Shown piece by piece: positions 49,257 to 58,631 of a stretch of DNA of 64,000 nt. A program made the position numbers and the translations under genes. Every line of letters starts with the position of its first letter. The first letter of the stretch is position 1. Origin of the DNA: Ulvibacter litoralis (GTDB taxonomy: Bacteria; Bacteroidota; Bacteroidia; Flavobacteriales; Flavobacteriaceae). The DNA lies in the NCBI RefSeq assembly GCF_900102055.1, contig NZ_FNBA01000004.1, positions 220,705 to 284,704 on the forward strand. The letters are read 5' to 3'. The notes under the pieces were generated by a model. It ran no database searches. It was not told the origin of the DNA and was given only the letters and a program-made list of their open reading frames with translations.

Positions 49257-50945
49257 CTAGCGTGTGTATTTGCGTTTGCGATAGTAGTTAAATGCGAAAC
49301 CAAAGAAAGCGAGTAAACCCAACGGTAACAAGAGGTTAATGACTTGCCATTGGGTGCGTTCTTCTGCCATTTTTTGTGTATCGAGAAATGGAATCGCAAT
49401 TTCCTTGGTTCTAATGTTTATAAGTCCGCTGTCGTCCAAGAGGTAATTGACGGTATTCAGCAAAAATTCCTTGTTTCCATAGAAAGATTGCGTCATTTTA
49501 TCGAAGCCTAATTCCAACGGTCTATTTCCCTGAAATTGATTTTTAATAATACTTCCATCGCTAATCACCACCATCTTTGTGGTAAAGCTCTCTGTTTTAT
49601 CTTCGGAAAGTTTAAAGGGTTTTACTCTGTTGGTAAATGCGGAAGGAAATTTACCCTCTAAAAGAACGGCTAATGGAATTTCACCTGCTGAAAATTCTTC
49701 AGGATTTGGACCTTCTTCTAAAACGCTTAAGTTTTTCGGAATCTCGATATCATAGTTAATTTCTATGGGCATTCCAATTACTTTTGAAATCTTAGAAGTA
49801 CTAAGAAGTACGGTCTTTTTAAGTGCATTGGGAAGCGTGTCTATCGGACTCGCAAACTCAAATTTTACGGCTTCAATATTGGTCACAATAGGGTGCATAT
49901 TCTGGCTCGCAGAAAGCGGAAAATAAAACCAAGGATATCGATTGTATTGTGAGTCATTTTCAGTTCCTGAAGCCAAAACAATAGGAGCCGAAATCACATC
50001 TTTCATAAGCTTCGGGTTGATGCGTAAACCGTATTTAAAAAATAAGTCAGTAAGGTTTAAATCTGTTGCAACAGCATACGATTTTCCTGTAATTTCATCC
50101 ACTTCAAAGCGTGTTTTATCTACTAGCCACAATGAAGCACCACCGTTCATGGTATATTGATCTAAAATGTATTTCTCGGCATCTGAAAAGGCTTCTGTAG
50201 GTTCAGCGACAACGATTAAATCGTATTCTTTAATACTTTCAAGTGTCTTTACTGGCGCCACTGCTGCCGAATCTAAGGTGAAAGGAGCAATGTAATAATA
50301 GTCTTTAAGAGTTGTAAAGAAGTCGGCAATATATCGATCGTCTAACTCTCCATTGCCCTTTAAAACCGCTACTTTACGCTTTTTAGGTGTAACTAGTTTA
50401 TTAAACCCGTCGGCAAAGGCATATTCCAAGTTTTGGATAGAGTTGTTTACGCGCTCTTCGGAAGTGGTTCCCAGCTGATTTTTAAGCAAAGGAATTTTAA
50501 CCGTTTTATCTTTGAAGTAGGCGAGTGCCCAAGGATAGACAAATTCGGTACTTACTTTTCCGTTTTCTCGAACTTCTACCTGTGCAGTGGTAAGTCCTAG
50601 TTGCTGTAATTGTTGTTGTACCGCTTCAGGGTTTTCTTCATCCTCCAACGGATTGATAAACTCAAAGGTAATGTTGTTGTTATACGCTGAAAACTCTTCT
50701 AATAATTGTTTTGTTTCTGTTTGAAGACGTTTAAATTCTGGCGGAAAGTTTCCCTTCAGAAAGACATCAATTACGATAGGCGCATCTACCGCTGCGATGG
50801 TATTTTTAGCAGCTTCCGAAAGGGTGTATCTTTGGTCTTGTGTAAGGTCGAAACGTTTGTATGCATAGCTTCCAATCACATTCAGCAATACAAGTGCTAC
50901 AAGTAAGAAGATAAAATTGGTGGTATGTTTATTTGACTTTTTCAC
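49257..50945 (-). CDS. gldG: GldG, gliding-motility ABC transporter auxiliary/substrate-binding component
   Basis: 562 residues: N-terminal anchor helix (FIFLLVALVLLNVIGSYAY), a large periplasmic region of the ABC_transp_aux type (RFDLTQDQRYTLSEAAKNTI, VIDVFLKGNFPPEFKRLQ, FINPLEDEENPEAV, VAVLKGNGELDDRYIADF), and a C-terminal membrane helix (VINLLLPLGLLAFFGFAFNYY). With GldF and the ATPase GldA, which is not in this window, it forms the ABC complex linked to gliding in Flavobacterium. The start is GTG at 50945, overlapping the gldF stop by one base (TAGTG), which implies translational coupling. Confidence 0.93.
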   Translation of the reverse strand: MKKSNKHTTNFIFLLVALVLLNVIGSYAYKRFDLTQDQRYTLSEAAKNTIAAVDAPIVIDVFLKGNFPPEFKRLQTETKQLLEEFSAYNNNITFEFINPLEDEENPEAVQQQLQQLGLTTAQVEVRENGKVSTEFVYPWALAYFKDKTVKIPLLKNQLGTTSEERVNNSIQNLEYAFADGFNKLVTPKKRKVAVLKGNGELDDRYIADFFTTLKDYYYIAPFTLDSAAVAPVKTLESIKEYDLIVVAEPTEAFSDAEKYILDQYTMNGGASLWLVDKTRFEVDEITGKSYAVATDLNLTDLFFKYGLRINPKLMKDVISAPIVLASGTENDSQYNRYPWFYFPLSASQNMHPIVTNIEAVKFEFASPIDTLPNALKKTVLLSTSKISKVIGMPIEINYDIEIPKNLSVLEEGPNPEEFSAGEIPLAVLLEGKFPSAFTNRVKPFKLSEDKTESFTTKMVVISDGSIIKNQFQGNRPLELGFDKMTQSFYGNKEFLLNTVNYLLDDSGLINIRTKEIAIPFLDTQKMAEERTQWQVINLLLPLGLLAFFGFAFNYYRKRKYTR

Positions 50946-51658
50946 TACTCTTTCCGAAGTTTTAAAACAGTGAGACCAATAAATAAGGTTGCAATGCTAA
51001 TAAAATAAATTAAATCACGGGTGTCTAAAACCCCTCGTGCAACACTATCAAAATGTGCTTTCATTCCGAAGCTCTCAATAGAAAAGCTCGAAGAAAGTGT
51101 TGAAAGGCCTTCAAAACCATAGTACATAAAAAAACACAAAAAAACGGCACTGATAAAAGCGACAATTTGGTTTTGAGATAAAGTTGACGTAAAAACTCCA
51201 ATGGCAGTATAGGCAATCACTAAAAAGAAGAGTCCGGTGTAGGACCCGACCGTGCTCCCTAAGTCTAAATTCCCGGCGGGATTTCCTAAACTAGAAATAG
51301 TCACCACGTATAATAATGTGGGAACTAAAGCGATGAGAATTAGGATGACAGCGCCAAAATATTTTCCAAGTACAATGTTCTGAAGAGATACCGGTTTGGT
51401 GAGTAATAGCTCTAGTGTCCCCATCTTTTTTTCGTCGCTAAAAGCACGCATGGTGACAGCTGGAATTAAAAAAAGAAGCACCCAAGGGGAAAGTTCGAAA
51501 AAGGTAGAGAGTTCTGCAAAACCAGCATCAAAAATGTTGTAGTTTCCAGAGAACACCCACAAAAAGAGGCCGTTAATTATTAGAAATAAGGCAATCACCA
51601 AGTATCCTATCGGACTGGCAAAAAATGAATTTATTTCTTTTTTAAGAATTGCAATCAT
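50945..51658 (-). CDS. gldF: GldF, gliding-motility ABC transporter permease
   Basis: 237 residues with six membrane segments of the ABC-2 type. Family markers are the opening KKEINSFFASPIGYLVIALFLIINGLFLWVF, the loop FSDEKKMGTLELLLTKPVSLQNIVLGKY before the third segment, and the end FISIATLFIGLTVLKLRKE. It forms the membrane channel of the GldAFG complex. The stop overlaps the GTG start of gldG. The ABM-family gene ends up only three bases upstream, so the operon may begin there. Confidence 0.93.
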   Translation of the reverse strand: MIAILKKEINSFFASPIGYLVIALFLIINGLFLWVFSGNYNIFDAGFAELSTFFELSPWVLLFLIPAVTMRAFSDEKKMGTLELLLTKPVSLQNIVLGKYFGAVILILIALVPTLLYVVTISSLGNPAGNLDLGSTVGSYTGLFFLVIAYTAIGVFTSTLSQNQIVAFISAVFLCFFMYYGFEGLSTLSSSFSIESFGMKAHFDSVARGVLDTRDLIYFISIATLFIGLTVLKLRKE

Positions 51659-51661
51659 ACA

Positions 51662-51955
51662 TTATTCGCTATACAAGGTATCTACACTCCAAGCTTGAGC
51701 TTTAGAACGAAACATAGGTTTTGTTGTTGCCCAAACGCCCTTGAATAATTCACTATGGCGGTAGTTTTCCAAATCATTTTCATGTTCCCATTTGCTATAG
51801 GTAAAGAAAATGGTCGGCTCTTTTTTGTCGTTATACAGTTCTAAAAAAAGGCAACCTGGATAATTTCTAATTTTCGATTTCACAGTTTCAAAGTTAGCTA
51901 GAAATGCGGGTACATTTTCTGCTTCAAACTCCATTTTTACAATTCTTGTGAACAT
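51662..51955 (-). CDS. Antibiotic biosynthesis monooxygenase (ABM) family protein
   Basis: 97 residues, a single dimeric alpha/beta ferredoxin-like ABM domain: MFTRIVKMEFEAENVPAFLANFETVKSKI, PGCLFLELYND and FFTYSKWEHENDLENYRHSELFKGVW. These small proteins act as quinol monooxygenases, haem-degrading enzymes or are uncharacterised; active-site residues are not decisive here. It ends three bases before gldF and follows the SAM-hydrolase gene by 53 bases, so it probably belongs to that transcript by position rather than function. Confidence 0.85.
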   Translation of the reverse strand: MFTRIVKMEFEAENVPAFLANFETVKSKIRNYPGCLFLELYNDKKEPTIFFTYSKWEHENDLENYRHSELFKGVWATTKPMFRSKAQAWSVDTLYSE

Positions 51956-52008
51956 ATGTTTTAAATTTCAAAAGTACTAAAATCCAATATGATTTTAAGG
52001 TTCTATTT

Positions 52009-52839
52009 TTAACTAAAGTTTATTGTGATGGTGTCTCTAAAACCTAGTCCGAAGAGGGTAGAAGCACTTCCAACGGTGGTGGGATTGCTTTTGTAAACCG
52101 CAAGTTCAAGGTAATTAGAAGAATTCCAAAGCGCTAACTTTTTACCGTCTTCTTCTCTTCTTTCAGGAGGTGCATCAAAATTAATGGCGTCACTATAATG
52201 CGTGTGTATTTTTTCAAAAGTAGCAGTACGCGCTACAATCTTAAAGTCGCGTCCTTTTCCGACGTCGTTAAACTTATCTTTGGTAATATTACAAATAACA
52301 TTTCCGTAGTTATCGATATAAATGACATTCCCCATAATTTGGTTGTTTTCAGAATTTACAACAGGCTTAATGCCTGTGAGTTGTTTTATTTCTGAAATAG
52401 ATTTACCAATAACATCTAAGGTTCCGCCACGGGCAATATGACAGGCTACTTTTACAAATACTTCCAAAACAGGGAAATTACTACTCACACGATCGTGGAT
52501 ATTAATTTCGACAATTTTTTCAGGATTTATTTCATTAACTAACATTGAAATAATACCATTGTTTGCACATATAAAATAATGACCGTCTAGAAACACAGCA
52601 ATGTGCTTGTTTTCAGGATTTAACTCACTGTCAATACCAATAATATGTATGGTGCCTGGAGGAAAACTTCGATAGGCATTTTGAATAATATATGCAGCCT
52701 CTGTAAGATGGAATGGAGAGATGGTATGAGAGATATCAACAATCCTAACCGCGTCTAATTCACTATAAATAGCTCCTTTTACCGCGCCAACAAAGTGATC
52801 TTTCTCTCCAAAATCGGTAGTAAGGGTTATGATAGCCAT
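52009..52839 (-). CDS. SAM hydroxide adenosyltransferase (DUF62/chlorinase-fluorinase family)
   Basis: 276 residues. N-terminal domain: ITLTTDFGEKDHFVGAVKGAIYSE, VDISHTISPFHLTEAAYIIQNAYRSFPPGTIHI; C-terminal barrel from about residue 180: IYIDNYGNVICNITKD. The family hydrolyses S-adenosylmethionine to adenosine and methionine using an activated hydroxide; the Asp-Arg-His type site is expected within the DFG...D, HR/DRV regions. Halogenase activity is unlikely without the fluorinase-specific loop. A TTG-N18-TATTTTTG promoter precedes it. Confidence 0.87.
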   Translation of the reverse strand: MAIITLTTDFGEKDHFVGAVKGAIYSELDAVRIVDISHTISPFHLTEAAYIIQNAYRSFPPGTIHIIGIDSELNPENKHIAVFLDGHYFICANNGIISMLVNEINPEKIVEINIHDRVSSNFPVLEVFVKVACHIARGGTLDVIGKSISEIKQLTGIKPVVNSENNQIMGNVIYIDNYGNVICNITKDKFNDVGKGRDFKIVARTATFEKIHTHYSDAINFDAPPERREEDGKKLALWNSSNYLELAVYKSNPTTVGSASTLFGLGFRDTITINFS

Positions 52840-52875
52840 ATGCTAATTGTTGATATTTTGTTAATTTAAGTAATA

Positions 52876-52904
52876 CAAAAATAGGTTACTTTTGTTAGTA
52901 GCAA
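52876..52904 (-). promoter_or_regulatory. Promoter for the DUF62 gene
   Basis: On the - strand: TTG at 52904-52902, 18-base spacer, TATTTTTG at 52883-52876. The consensus and spacing are good. It overlaps the region used by the divergent phoH promoter, so the two cannot be occupied freely at once. Confidence 0.6.
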
Positions 52905-52907
52905 AAC

Positions 52908-52915
52908 TATTTTTG
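52908..52915 (+). promoter_or_regulatory. Promoter -7 box TATTTTTG for phoH-purC
   Basis: Exact TAnnTTTG match, 33 bases before the TTG start. Another exact match, TACTTTTG, is at 52887-52894 and could serve instead or as well. Confidence 0.5.
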
Positions 52916-52948
52916 GCTTTGTCTGAATAATTCTAAAACCCATCGCGT

Positions 52949-53902
52949 TTGAACGAAATAATAATAGAACTTACAGAAGTTAGTCCGGTTGATTTCTTTG
53001 GACTTCAGAATGCAAATATTGATCTTTTAAAGAACCACTTTCCTAAACTGAAAATTGTCGCTAGAGGTACTCGTATTAAGGCCTATGGTGATGAAGAGGA
53101 ATTGATAGAGTTTGATAAACGGATGACCATGTTGTTAGAACATTTCGTGAAATACAATAAATTAGACGAAAATGTAATAGAACGCGTGTTGTTAAGTAGA
53201 AATAAGGATGAGTACGAAACCTCTTCCAAATCTGGAGAAGTATTAGTGCATGGTGTTGGAGGGAAACTAGTAAAAGCCCAAACTGCCAATCAACGAAAGT
53301 TGGTAGAATTAATGGGTAAAAATGATATGGTGTTTGCAGTAGGACCTGCAGGAACTGGTAAAACCTATACAGGTGTTGCGTTAGCGGTTAAAGCGCTTAA
53401 AGACAAGCAGGTAAAGAAGATTATCTTAACAAGACCTGCAGTAGAATCTGGAGAGAACTTAGGATTTCTTCCAGGGGATTTAAAAGAAAAATTAGATCCC
53501 TACATGCAACCTTTATACGATGCATTGCGGGATATGATACCGCATGAAAAACTAGAATCATTTATAGAAAAAGGAGTGATTCAAATAGCACCTTTGGCAT
53601 TTATGAGAGGTCGTACCTTAGACAATGCCTTTGTGATTTTAGACGAAGCTCAAAACACTACGCATGCGCAAATGAAAATGTTTTTAACGCGTATGGGAAA
53701 AAGTGCAAAGTTTATGATTACCGGAGATCCTGGACAAATAGATCTACCACGACGTGTTATTTCAGGACTAAAAGAAGCTTTATTAGTTCTTAAAGACGTA
53801 AAAGGAGTTGGAATGGTGTATTTAGATGATAAAGATGTAATACGTCACCGATTGGTAAAAGAAGTTATCGCCGCTTATAAAAATATTGAAAACGTAGATT
53901 AA
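52949..53902 (+). CDS. phoH: PhoH-family ATPase
   Basis: 317 residues. An N-terminal KH-like segment is followed by the PhoH P-loop ATPase: Walker [20 protein letters not shown] near residue 132, [34 protein letters not shown], and Walker [24 protein letters not shown], then [12 protein letters not shown]. These are predicted RNA-linked ATPases/helicases, often near ybeY. There is no in-frame ATG before the conserved [17 protein letters not shown]; translation starts at TTG 52949. The stop is two bases before purC, so they form an operon. Confidence 0.92.
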   Translation: MNEIIIELTEVSPVDFFGLQNANIDLLKNHFPKLKIVARGTRIKAYGDEEELIEFDKRMTMLLEHFVKYNKLDENVIERVLLSRNKDEYETSSKSGEVLVHGVGGKLVKAQTANQRKLVELMGKNDMVFAVGPAGTGKTYTGVALAVKALKDKQVKKIILTRPAVESGENLGFLPGDLKEKLDPYMQPLYDALRDMIPHEKLESFIEKGVIQIAPLAFMRGRTLDNAFVILDEAQNTTHAQMKMFLTRMGKSAKFMITGDPGQIDLPRRVISGLKEALLVLKDVKGVGMVYLDDKDVIRHRLVKEVIAAYKNIENVD

Positions 53903-53904
53903 TA

Positions 53905-54852
53905 ATGAGTAAAACAATTACAAGCACTAATTTTAAATTCCCAGGACAAAAGGATTTATACCACGGAAAGGTTCGCGAAGTCTATACATTGGCAAACGAT
54001 ACTTTATTAATGGTTGCAACTGATAGATTAAGTGCTTTTGATGTAGTAATGCCGAAAGGAATTCCTTATAAAGGACAAATTCTAAACCAGATTGCTACAA
54101 AAATGATGAAGGATACGGAAGATTTGGTTCCAAATTGGCTTACAGCGGTTCCCGATCCTAATGTTGCGATTGGAGAAGCCTGTGAACCTTTTAAAGTTGA
54201 AATGGTTATTCGTGGCTACATGAGTGGACACGCAGCTAGAACCTATAAAAAAGGAGAGCGCATGTTGTGTGGTGTGAAAATGCCAGAAGGAATGAAGGAA
54301 AATGATCCATTTCCAGAGCCTATCATTACACCTGCTACCAAAGCTGAAATGGGCGATCATGATGAAGATATTTCTCGTGAAGATATTATTCGTAAAGGAA
54401 TTGTTTCTGAAAGTGATTACCTTCAGTTGGAAGACTATACGCGAAAATTGTTTCAACGTGGAAGTGAAATTGCTTCAAAACGAGGTTTAATTTTAGTAGA
54501 TACGAAATACGAATTCGGTAAAACAAAAGATGGAAAAATTGTTCTAATCGATGAGATCCATACGCCAGATTCGTCTCGTTATTTTTATGCGGAAGGCTAT
54601 TCAGAAAGACAGAAAAAAGGAGAGTCTCAAAAGCAACTTTCAAAAGAATTTGTACGTCAATGGCTCATTGAAAATGGCTTTCAAGGCTTAGAAGGACAAG
54701 AAGTTCCTTTTATGAGCGATGCATATATCGAATCTGTTTCAGAAAGATATATTGAATTGTATGAAAATATTACAGGCGAAACATTTGTGAAAGCTGATGT
54801 GTCTGACATACAAAATAGAATTGAAAAGAATGTACTTGCGTACTTAAAGTAA
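53905..54852 (+). CDS. purC: PurC, phosphoribosylaminoimidazole-succinocarboxamide synthase
   Basis: 315 residues, the longer SAICAR synthetase form common in Bacteroidota. Signatures: [66 protein letters not shown] and [14 protein letters not shown] (the family pattern DE-HTPDSSR). It joins CAIR and aspartate with ATP in purine synthesis, in the cytoplasm. It is co-transcribed with phoH and followed by a long inverted repeat that can terminate transcripts from both sides. Confidence 0.97.
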   Translation: MSKTITSTNFKFPGQKDLYHGKVREVYTLANDTLLMVATDRLSAFDVVMPKGIPYKGQILNQIATKMMKDTEDLVPNWLTAVPDPNVAIGEACEPFKVEMVIRGYMSGHAARTYKKGERMLCGVKMPEGMKENDPFPEPIITPATKAEMGDHDEDISREDIIRKGIVSESDYLQLEDYTRKLFQRGSEIASKRGLILVDTKYEFGKTKDGKIVLIDEIHTPDSSRYFYAEGYSERQKKGESQKQLSKEFVRQWLIENGFQGLEGQEVPFMSDAYIESVSERYIELYENITGETFVKADVSDIQNRIEKNVLAYLK

Positions 54853-54870
54853 AAGTACTGTTCTTTTAGA

Positions 54871-54924
54871 GCGGTTTAAAAGGTATTGTTTGATGGCAAA
54901 TAGTACTTTTTAAACCGCTTTAGT
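54871..54924 (+). terminator. Long inverted repeat between purC and the convergent deacylase gene
   Basis: GCGGTTTAAAAGGTA (54871-54885) pairs with TACTTTTTAAACCGC (54904-54918), 15 bp with one mismatch and an 18-base loop, followed by TTTAGTTTTT on the + strand. The second arm touches the stop codon of the - strand gene ending at 54920. Confidence 0.7.
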
Positions 54925-56194
54925 TTTTAGAGGTAGCTCCCAAATTATGAACATACCCAAGACTCAATTCGGTAAAATCTGCTTGACCAAGGTTCGAATT
55001 GATATGAAATCCAATAAACACATTATGTTTCGGAGCATCTTTGGTTCCAAGAAGATAATAATTAAGTCCCATCCTGGATGAAATCGTTTTCTTCAGTTTG
55101 TACTTGCTTTCTAATTCTCCCAAAACAATATTGCTGTTTTCAGGAATAACTCTTGGTACAACGGCCCATCCTTGATTAATACGCCAATCGATTGCATACG
55201 CAGGTTTGTGTAGATTAATCCCTAGCTGTAGATCAATTCCGAAGTGATTTAAAAGAATTTCTCCATTGACAGAGATTCCAAAATTGGTAGCATACCGCCA
55301 CGGACGCTCCGTAAAATGATCGAATTCGCGTCCTTCTTGTACTAATGATTCATTGTTTTTGATGTAGTCGTAATAATGCTGATAATAGCGATAATAGAAT
55401 CCGAGGCCTACTTTAAATGTATTGTTGTACACTTTTCCAACCGTTCCGGCTAGTGAGTATATGCCCTTTTTTGTATTGAATTCTTCAGGTTTTCCTAATA
55501 CATTGGCGCCATAGCCTGTTCGAATAGAGAAGTAATGGTAGCTTGTTTTTTCAAAGGTTTCCTTCGGAAGCAAACTCGGAGGCGTATGATCTGTATTCTT
55601 TATATCGGCCGAAAGACTGACCAAAAATGAGTTGTAACCTTGATTCGGTAGTTTGGTGTGTCCGTTTGAATGATGAAAGAATCCTCCGCCAAGTCGCCAA
55701 TCAATTGCTTTAGACGAACGAATTTGGTAGTGCATAAACATGCGAAACGACCACGTTACATCTGTAGTTACTGCCTGATTATTGGGATTTGTCTCGGGGT
55801 TGTATTTTTTGTTGAAATAAGAAGCACCTGTACCCACAACTACTTTTAAGTTTTTCTTTCCGAAGACATTAAACTCAATGAACGGCATCGCACTAATGGC
55901 AATTCCTAAACTGTCCGAATTTCCAAAATCGGCAAGTCCAAGGCTAACTCCAGTTCTAGGGCCTTTTAAACGTTGCGCCCATTCTTGCGGATTTCCATCT
56001 TGTTCCCATCCAAAATTGAAGAGTACTTGCTTCTGAAACGAATGTTCAGGGAAGTTAGAGTTCGCTTCCGCAGTAATTCCGGCAAGCAATTCAGGTGTAA
56101 AAACAAAATTGTTTGTTGTAGAGGGTGTCTTTTCCTGTTGCGCAAAAAGAGCAATGCTGAAAAGAATTACGAAGTAGGATAATTTTTTTGTCAT
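54920..56194 (-). CDS. PagL-like acyloxyacyl hydrolase (lipid A deacylase family)
   Basis: 424 residues: signal peptide ending in SIALFAQ, then an outer-membrane barrel. The motif FFHHSNGHTKLPNQGYNS carries the His-x-Ser-Asn of PagL, which in Pseudomonas removes the 3-position acyl chain of lipid A. I do not see a clear counterpart of the PagL glutamate in the expected place, so activity is not certain. The protein is over twice the size of PagL, as is common for Bacteroidota members, with extra strands after residue 210. It is monocistronic and convergent with purC. Confidence 0.78.
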   Translation of the reverse strand: MTKKLSYFVILFSIALFAQQEKTPSTTNNFVFTPELLAGITAEANSNFPEHSFQKQVLFNFGWEQDGNPQEWAQRLKGPRTGVSLGLADFGNSDSLGIAISAMPFIEFNVFGKKNLKVVVGTGASYFNKKYNPETNPNNQAVTTDVTWSFRMFMHYQIRSSKAIDWRLGGGFFHHSNGHTKLPNQGYNSFLVSLSADIKNTDHTPPSLLPKETFEKTSYHYFSIRTGYGANVLGKPEEFNTKKGIYSLAGTVGKVYNNTFKVGLGFYYRYYQHYYDYIKNNESLVQEGREFDHFTERPWRYATNFGISVNGEILLNHFGIDLQLGINLHKPAYAIDWRINQGWAVVPRVIPENSNIVLGELESKYKLKKTISSRMGLNYYLLGTKDAPKHNVFIGFHINSNLGQADFTELSLGYVHNLGATSKN

Positions 56195-56269
56195 TCAGCG
56201 ATGCAAGTAACAATATCTAATGTAATTTTAAAAATTTAAGCTTTACATTCGCTAAAAATTTTTCTAAAG

Positions 56270-57637
56270 ATGTGGAGTTCCATTGATACTTTCTTAGCCA
56301 ATCTAGCATCATTTGCTTGGGGATTACCTTTATTAATTTTACTAATTGGTGGCGGTTTGTACTTGCTTTACCGAATTCGGTTTTTGCCTTTTCGTTATTT
56401 AGGACATGCTATTGCCGTATTGCGTGGAAAATATGACAATGAAAGTGATGCTGGAGAAATTAGTCATTTTCAAGCGTTAACAACAGCATTATCGGCTACT
56501 GTTGGTATGGGAAATATAGCAGGAGTTGCAGTTGCTATCGCAATTGGAGGTCCTGGAGCGGTTTTTTGGATGTGGGTAAGCGCTGTGATTGGAATGTCTA
56601 CCAAGTTTTTTACGGGAACATTATCGGTCATGTATCGCGGAAAAGATAGCGAAGGAACTGAACAAGGCGGTCCGATGTATTTTATAACCGAAGGCTTGGG
56701 AAAAAAATGGAAACCACTTGCCATCTTTTTTAGTATCGCGGGATTGGTAGGGGCATTGCCTGTTTTTAATGTGAACCAATTAACACAAGCGATTAACGAT
56801 ATTTTACTAAAGCCCGCCAATTTATACGCAGGTATTTGGAGTGATTTAATCATAGGAATTGTACTCGCCATAATTACATCTATTGTGATTTTAGGCGGAA
56901 TCTCAAGAATTAGCAAAACAGCGTCACGATTGGTTCCAAGTATGGTCGCGGTGTATCTTATTATGGTTTTGATTATTCTGTTTGTACATATTGATGTGGT
57001 TCCAGAATACCTTTCCTTAATCTTTAGCGATGCTTTTTCAGCTTCTTTTTACAAAGGAGATACCTTTTTAGGTGGCGTGTTAGGAGGATTGATATTACTC
57101 GGAATCCGACGTGGAGCTTTTTCCAATGAAGCAGGAATTGGAACAGCTCCCATGGCACACGGCGCTGCAAAAACGAGTGAGCCTGTCCGAGAAGGATTGG
57201 TCGCAATGTTAGGACCAGCCATCGATACGTTATTAATTTGTACGCTTACTGCCTTGGCAATTTTGGTAACAGGAGTTTGGCAATCGAGTGATGCCAACGG
57301 AGTGAGTTTAACAGCATCTGCTTTTCAAGAAAGTATTCCAGGAGTTGGTAAATATGCACTTTTGGTTTGTATCGCTGTATTTAGTATCTCGTCATTGTTT
57401 TCGTATTCGTATTACGGAACTAAGTGTATGTCCTTTCTATTTGGCGCAAAAAACAAATCGATTTACAACTATTTTTACATTGCAAGTATCTTAATTGGAG
57501 CTACAACATCGCTTAGTATGATGATTAATTTAATCGATACCTTCTTTGCTTTAATGGCAATTCCAACCATGTTGAGTACCCTTTTATTGGCGCCTAGAGT
57601 GATAAAAGAAGTGAGAAAATACGTTAAGAAGATGTAG
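56270..57637 (+). CDS. Sodium:alanine (glycine) symporter, AGCS family
   Basis: 455 residues with about eleven membrane helices. Family motifs: FQALTTALSATVGMGNIAGVAVAIAIGGPGAVFWMW in helices 2-3, GGPMYFITEGLG, and RRGAFSNEAGIGTAPMAHGAAKT late in the protein. It imports alanine, glycine or another small amino acid with sodium across the inner membrane. It is divergent from the PagL-like gene with 75 bases between. The 148-residue antisense frame within it is a shadow of the hydrophobic coding strand. Confidence 0.93.
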   Translation: MWSSIDTFLANLASFAWGLPLLILLIGGGLYLLYRIRFLPFRYLGHAIAVLRGKYDNESDAGEISHFQALTTALSATVGMGNIAGVAVAIAIGGPGAVFWMWVSAVIGMSTKFFTGTLSVMYRGKDSEGTEQGGPMYFITEGLGKKWKPLAIFFSIAGLVGALPVFNVNQLTQAINDILLKPANLYAGIWSDLIIGIVLAIITSIVILGGISRISKTASRLVPSMVAVYLIMVLIILFVHIDVVPEYLSLIFSDAFSASFYKGDTFLGGVLGGLILLGIRRGAFSNEAGIGTAPMAHGAAKTSEPVREGLVAMLGPAIDTLLICTLTALAILVTGVWQSSDANGVSLTASAFQESIPGVGKYALLVCIAVFSISSLFSYSYYGTKCMSFLFGAKNKSIYNYFYIASILIGATTSLSMMINLIDTFFALMAIPTMLSTLLLAPRVIKEVRKYVKKM

Positions 57638-57641
57638 TTTT

Positions 57642-58631
57642 TTACTGCTGAAGGTGATTTGCTTCAATAAATGTGTCGAGCATTTCAGTGTACCTTTTAG
57701 CACCATCAGGATTTAAGTGATTGTGATTGATGTAATCTGAAGTTTTAAAATGAAGAGTATCTTCTTCTTTTCTGAAAATATGCACGTTTTTATATCGTTC
57801 AGAAGCTACTTTTAAAATGCTGTCTCTTCGATGTAGAATGTTTTCATTACGATCGCGTAGGTAGTATTTGTGCATGGGTAAACTTGTAAGTACTACATTA
57901 ATATGATTGGCTTCAAGATAGTCTAAGAATGTAAAGAAAAAAGCAGTATTATGTTTGAAGAGTTGCAGACTTTCCGAAGTATTTATTTCACTGCTTACAG
58001 TCGGAATTTTAGCTTCGTCATAGTTACTTTTCTTAAAAGATCCGTTGTAATTATTCTCGTCAAAACCAAAGCGATTGAACTGTGAGGTGGTTTTCTTTTT
58101 TAAATAATGATTTGTAAGCTCTTTGGTGTAAATATCGGGTCTGGATAAAAAGATGAGCTTGTCTTTAAAATAGGTAGTTCTATCAAAATTATTAACGTCG
58201 TAATACTTCAGATATACGTTGTTTTTCCAAAAGGTTGGTGCGTTATGCGGAAGCTCAAAGTGACTGTAGGATACTTCTAGAACCAAACATTTTACATTTT
58301 TTAGTTTATCATGTGTTTGCGTTATAATGGCGTAATCGGTGTTGTGGTGTTGTGATGTAGAGCCAAAATTTAACGTTGGCTCCTTCATAAAAGCTGGATT
58401 TACGGCACATTTCATTTGAGAAGAACCTGTTGTAATAATATCAATTTTAGATCCTTCCGAAGCAATATAATCAGCTATAATCGTATATTGAAAAGGAAGT
58501 TGCGATACCAAGACTTCAACAAAGGTATAGGCAGCGACCACGGGTATAAAAAATACCAGTACGCTTTTAAAAAAAGACTGTTGCTTTTTATTAAAATTGA
58601 AAATAGATGAACTCTTCTTGCGGTCCTGCAT
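57642..58631 (-). CDS. SGNH/DltD-like protein paired with MBOAT acyltransferase
   Basis: 329 residues: one N-terminal membrane helix (about 22-45, FKSVLVFFIPVVAAYTFVEV) and a periplasmic domain. TTGSSQMKCAVNPAF near residue 70 matches an SGNH block I with a serine in the G-x-S-x position, and the C-terminal DYINHNHLNPDGAKRY matches block V with the His. Such proteins complete O-acylation by handing acyl groups from an MBOAT partner to an extracellular polymer, as in AlgX/PatB/DltD. The gene overlaps the MBOAT gene by 41 bases, so the two are tightly coupled. The polymer is unknown; the polysaccharide made at the left of this window is one candidate. Confidence 0.8.
   Translation of the reverse strand: MQDRKKSSSIFNFNKKQQSFFKSVLVFFIPVVAAYTFVEVLVSQLPFQYTIIADYIASEGSKIDIITTGSSQMKCAVNPAFMKEPTLNFGSTSQHHNTDYAIITQTHDKLKNVKCLVLEVSYSHFELPHNAPTFWKNNVYLKYYDVNNFDRTTYFKDKLIFLSRPDIYTKELTNHYLKKKTTSQFNRFGFDENNYNGSFKKSNYDEAKIPTVSSEINTSESLQLFKHNTAFFFTFLDYLEANHINVVLTSLPMHKYYLRDRNENILHRRDSILKVASERYKNVHIFRKEEDTLHFKTSDYINHNHLNPDGAKRYTEMLDTFIEANHLQQ

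Noticed and set aside
56470..56916. 148-residue antisense frame in the AGCS symporter gene
   Set aside because: Hydrophobic shadow of a membrane protein gene; no start context or homology expected.
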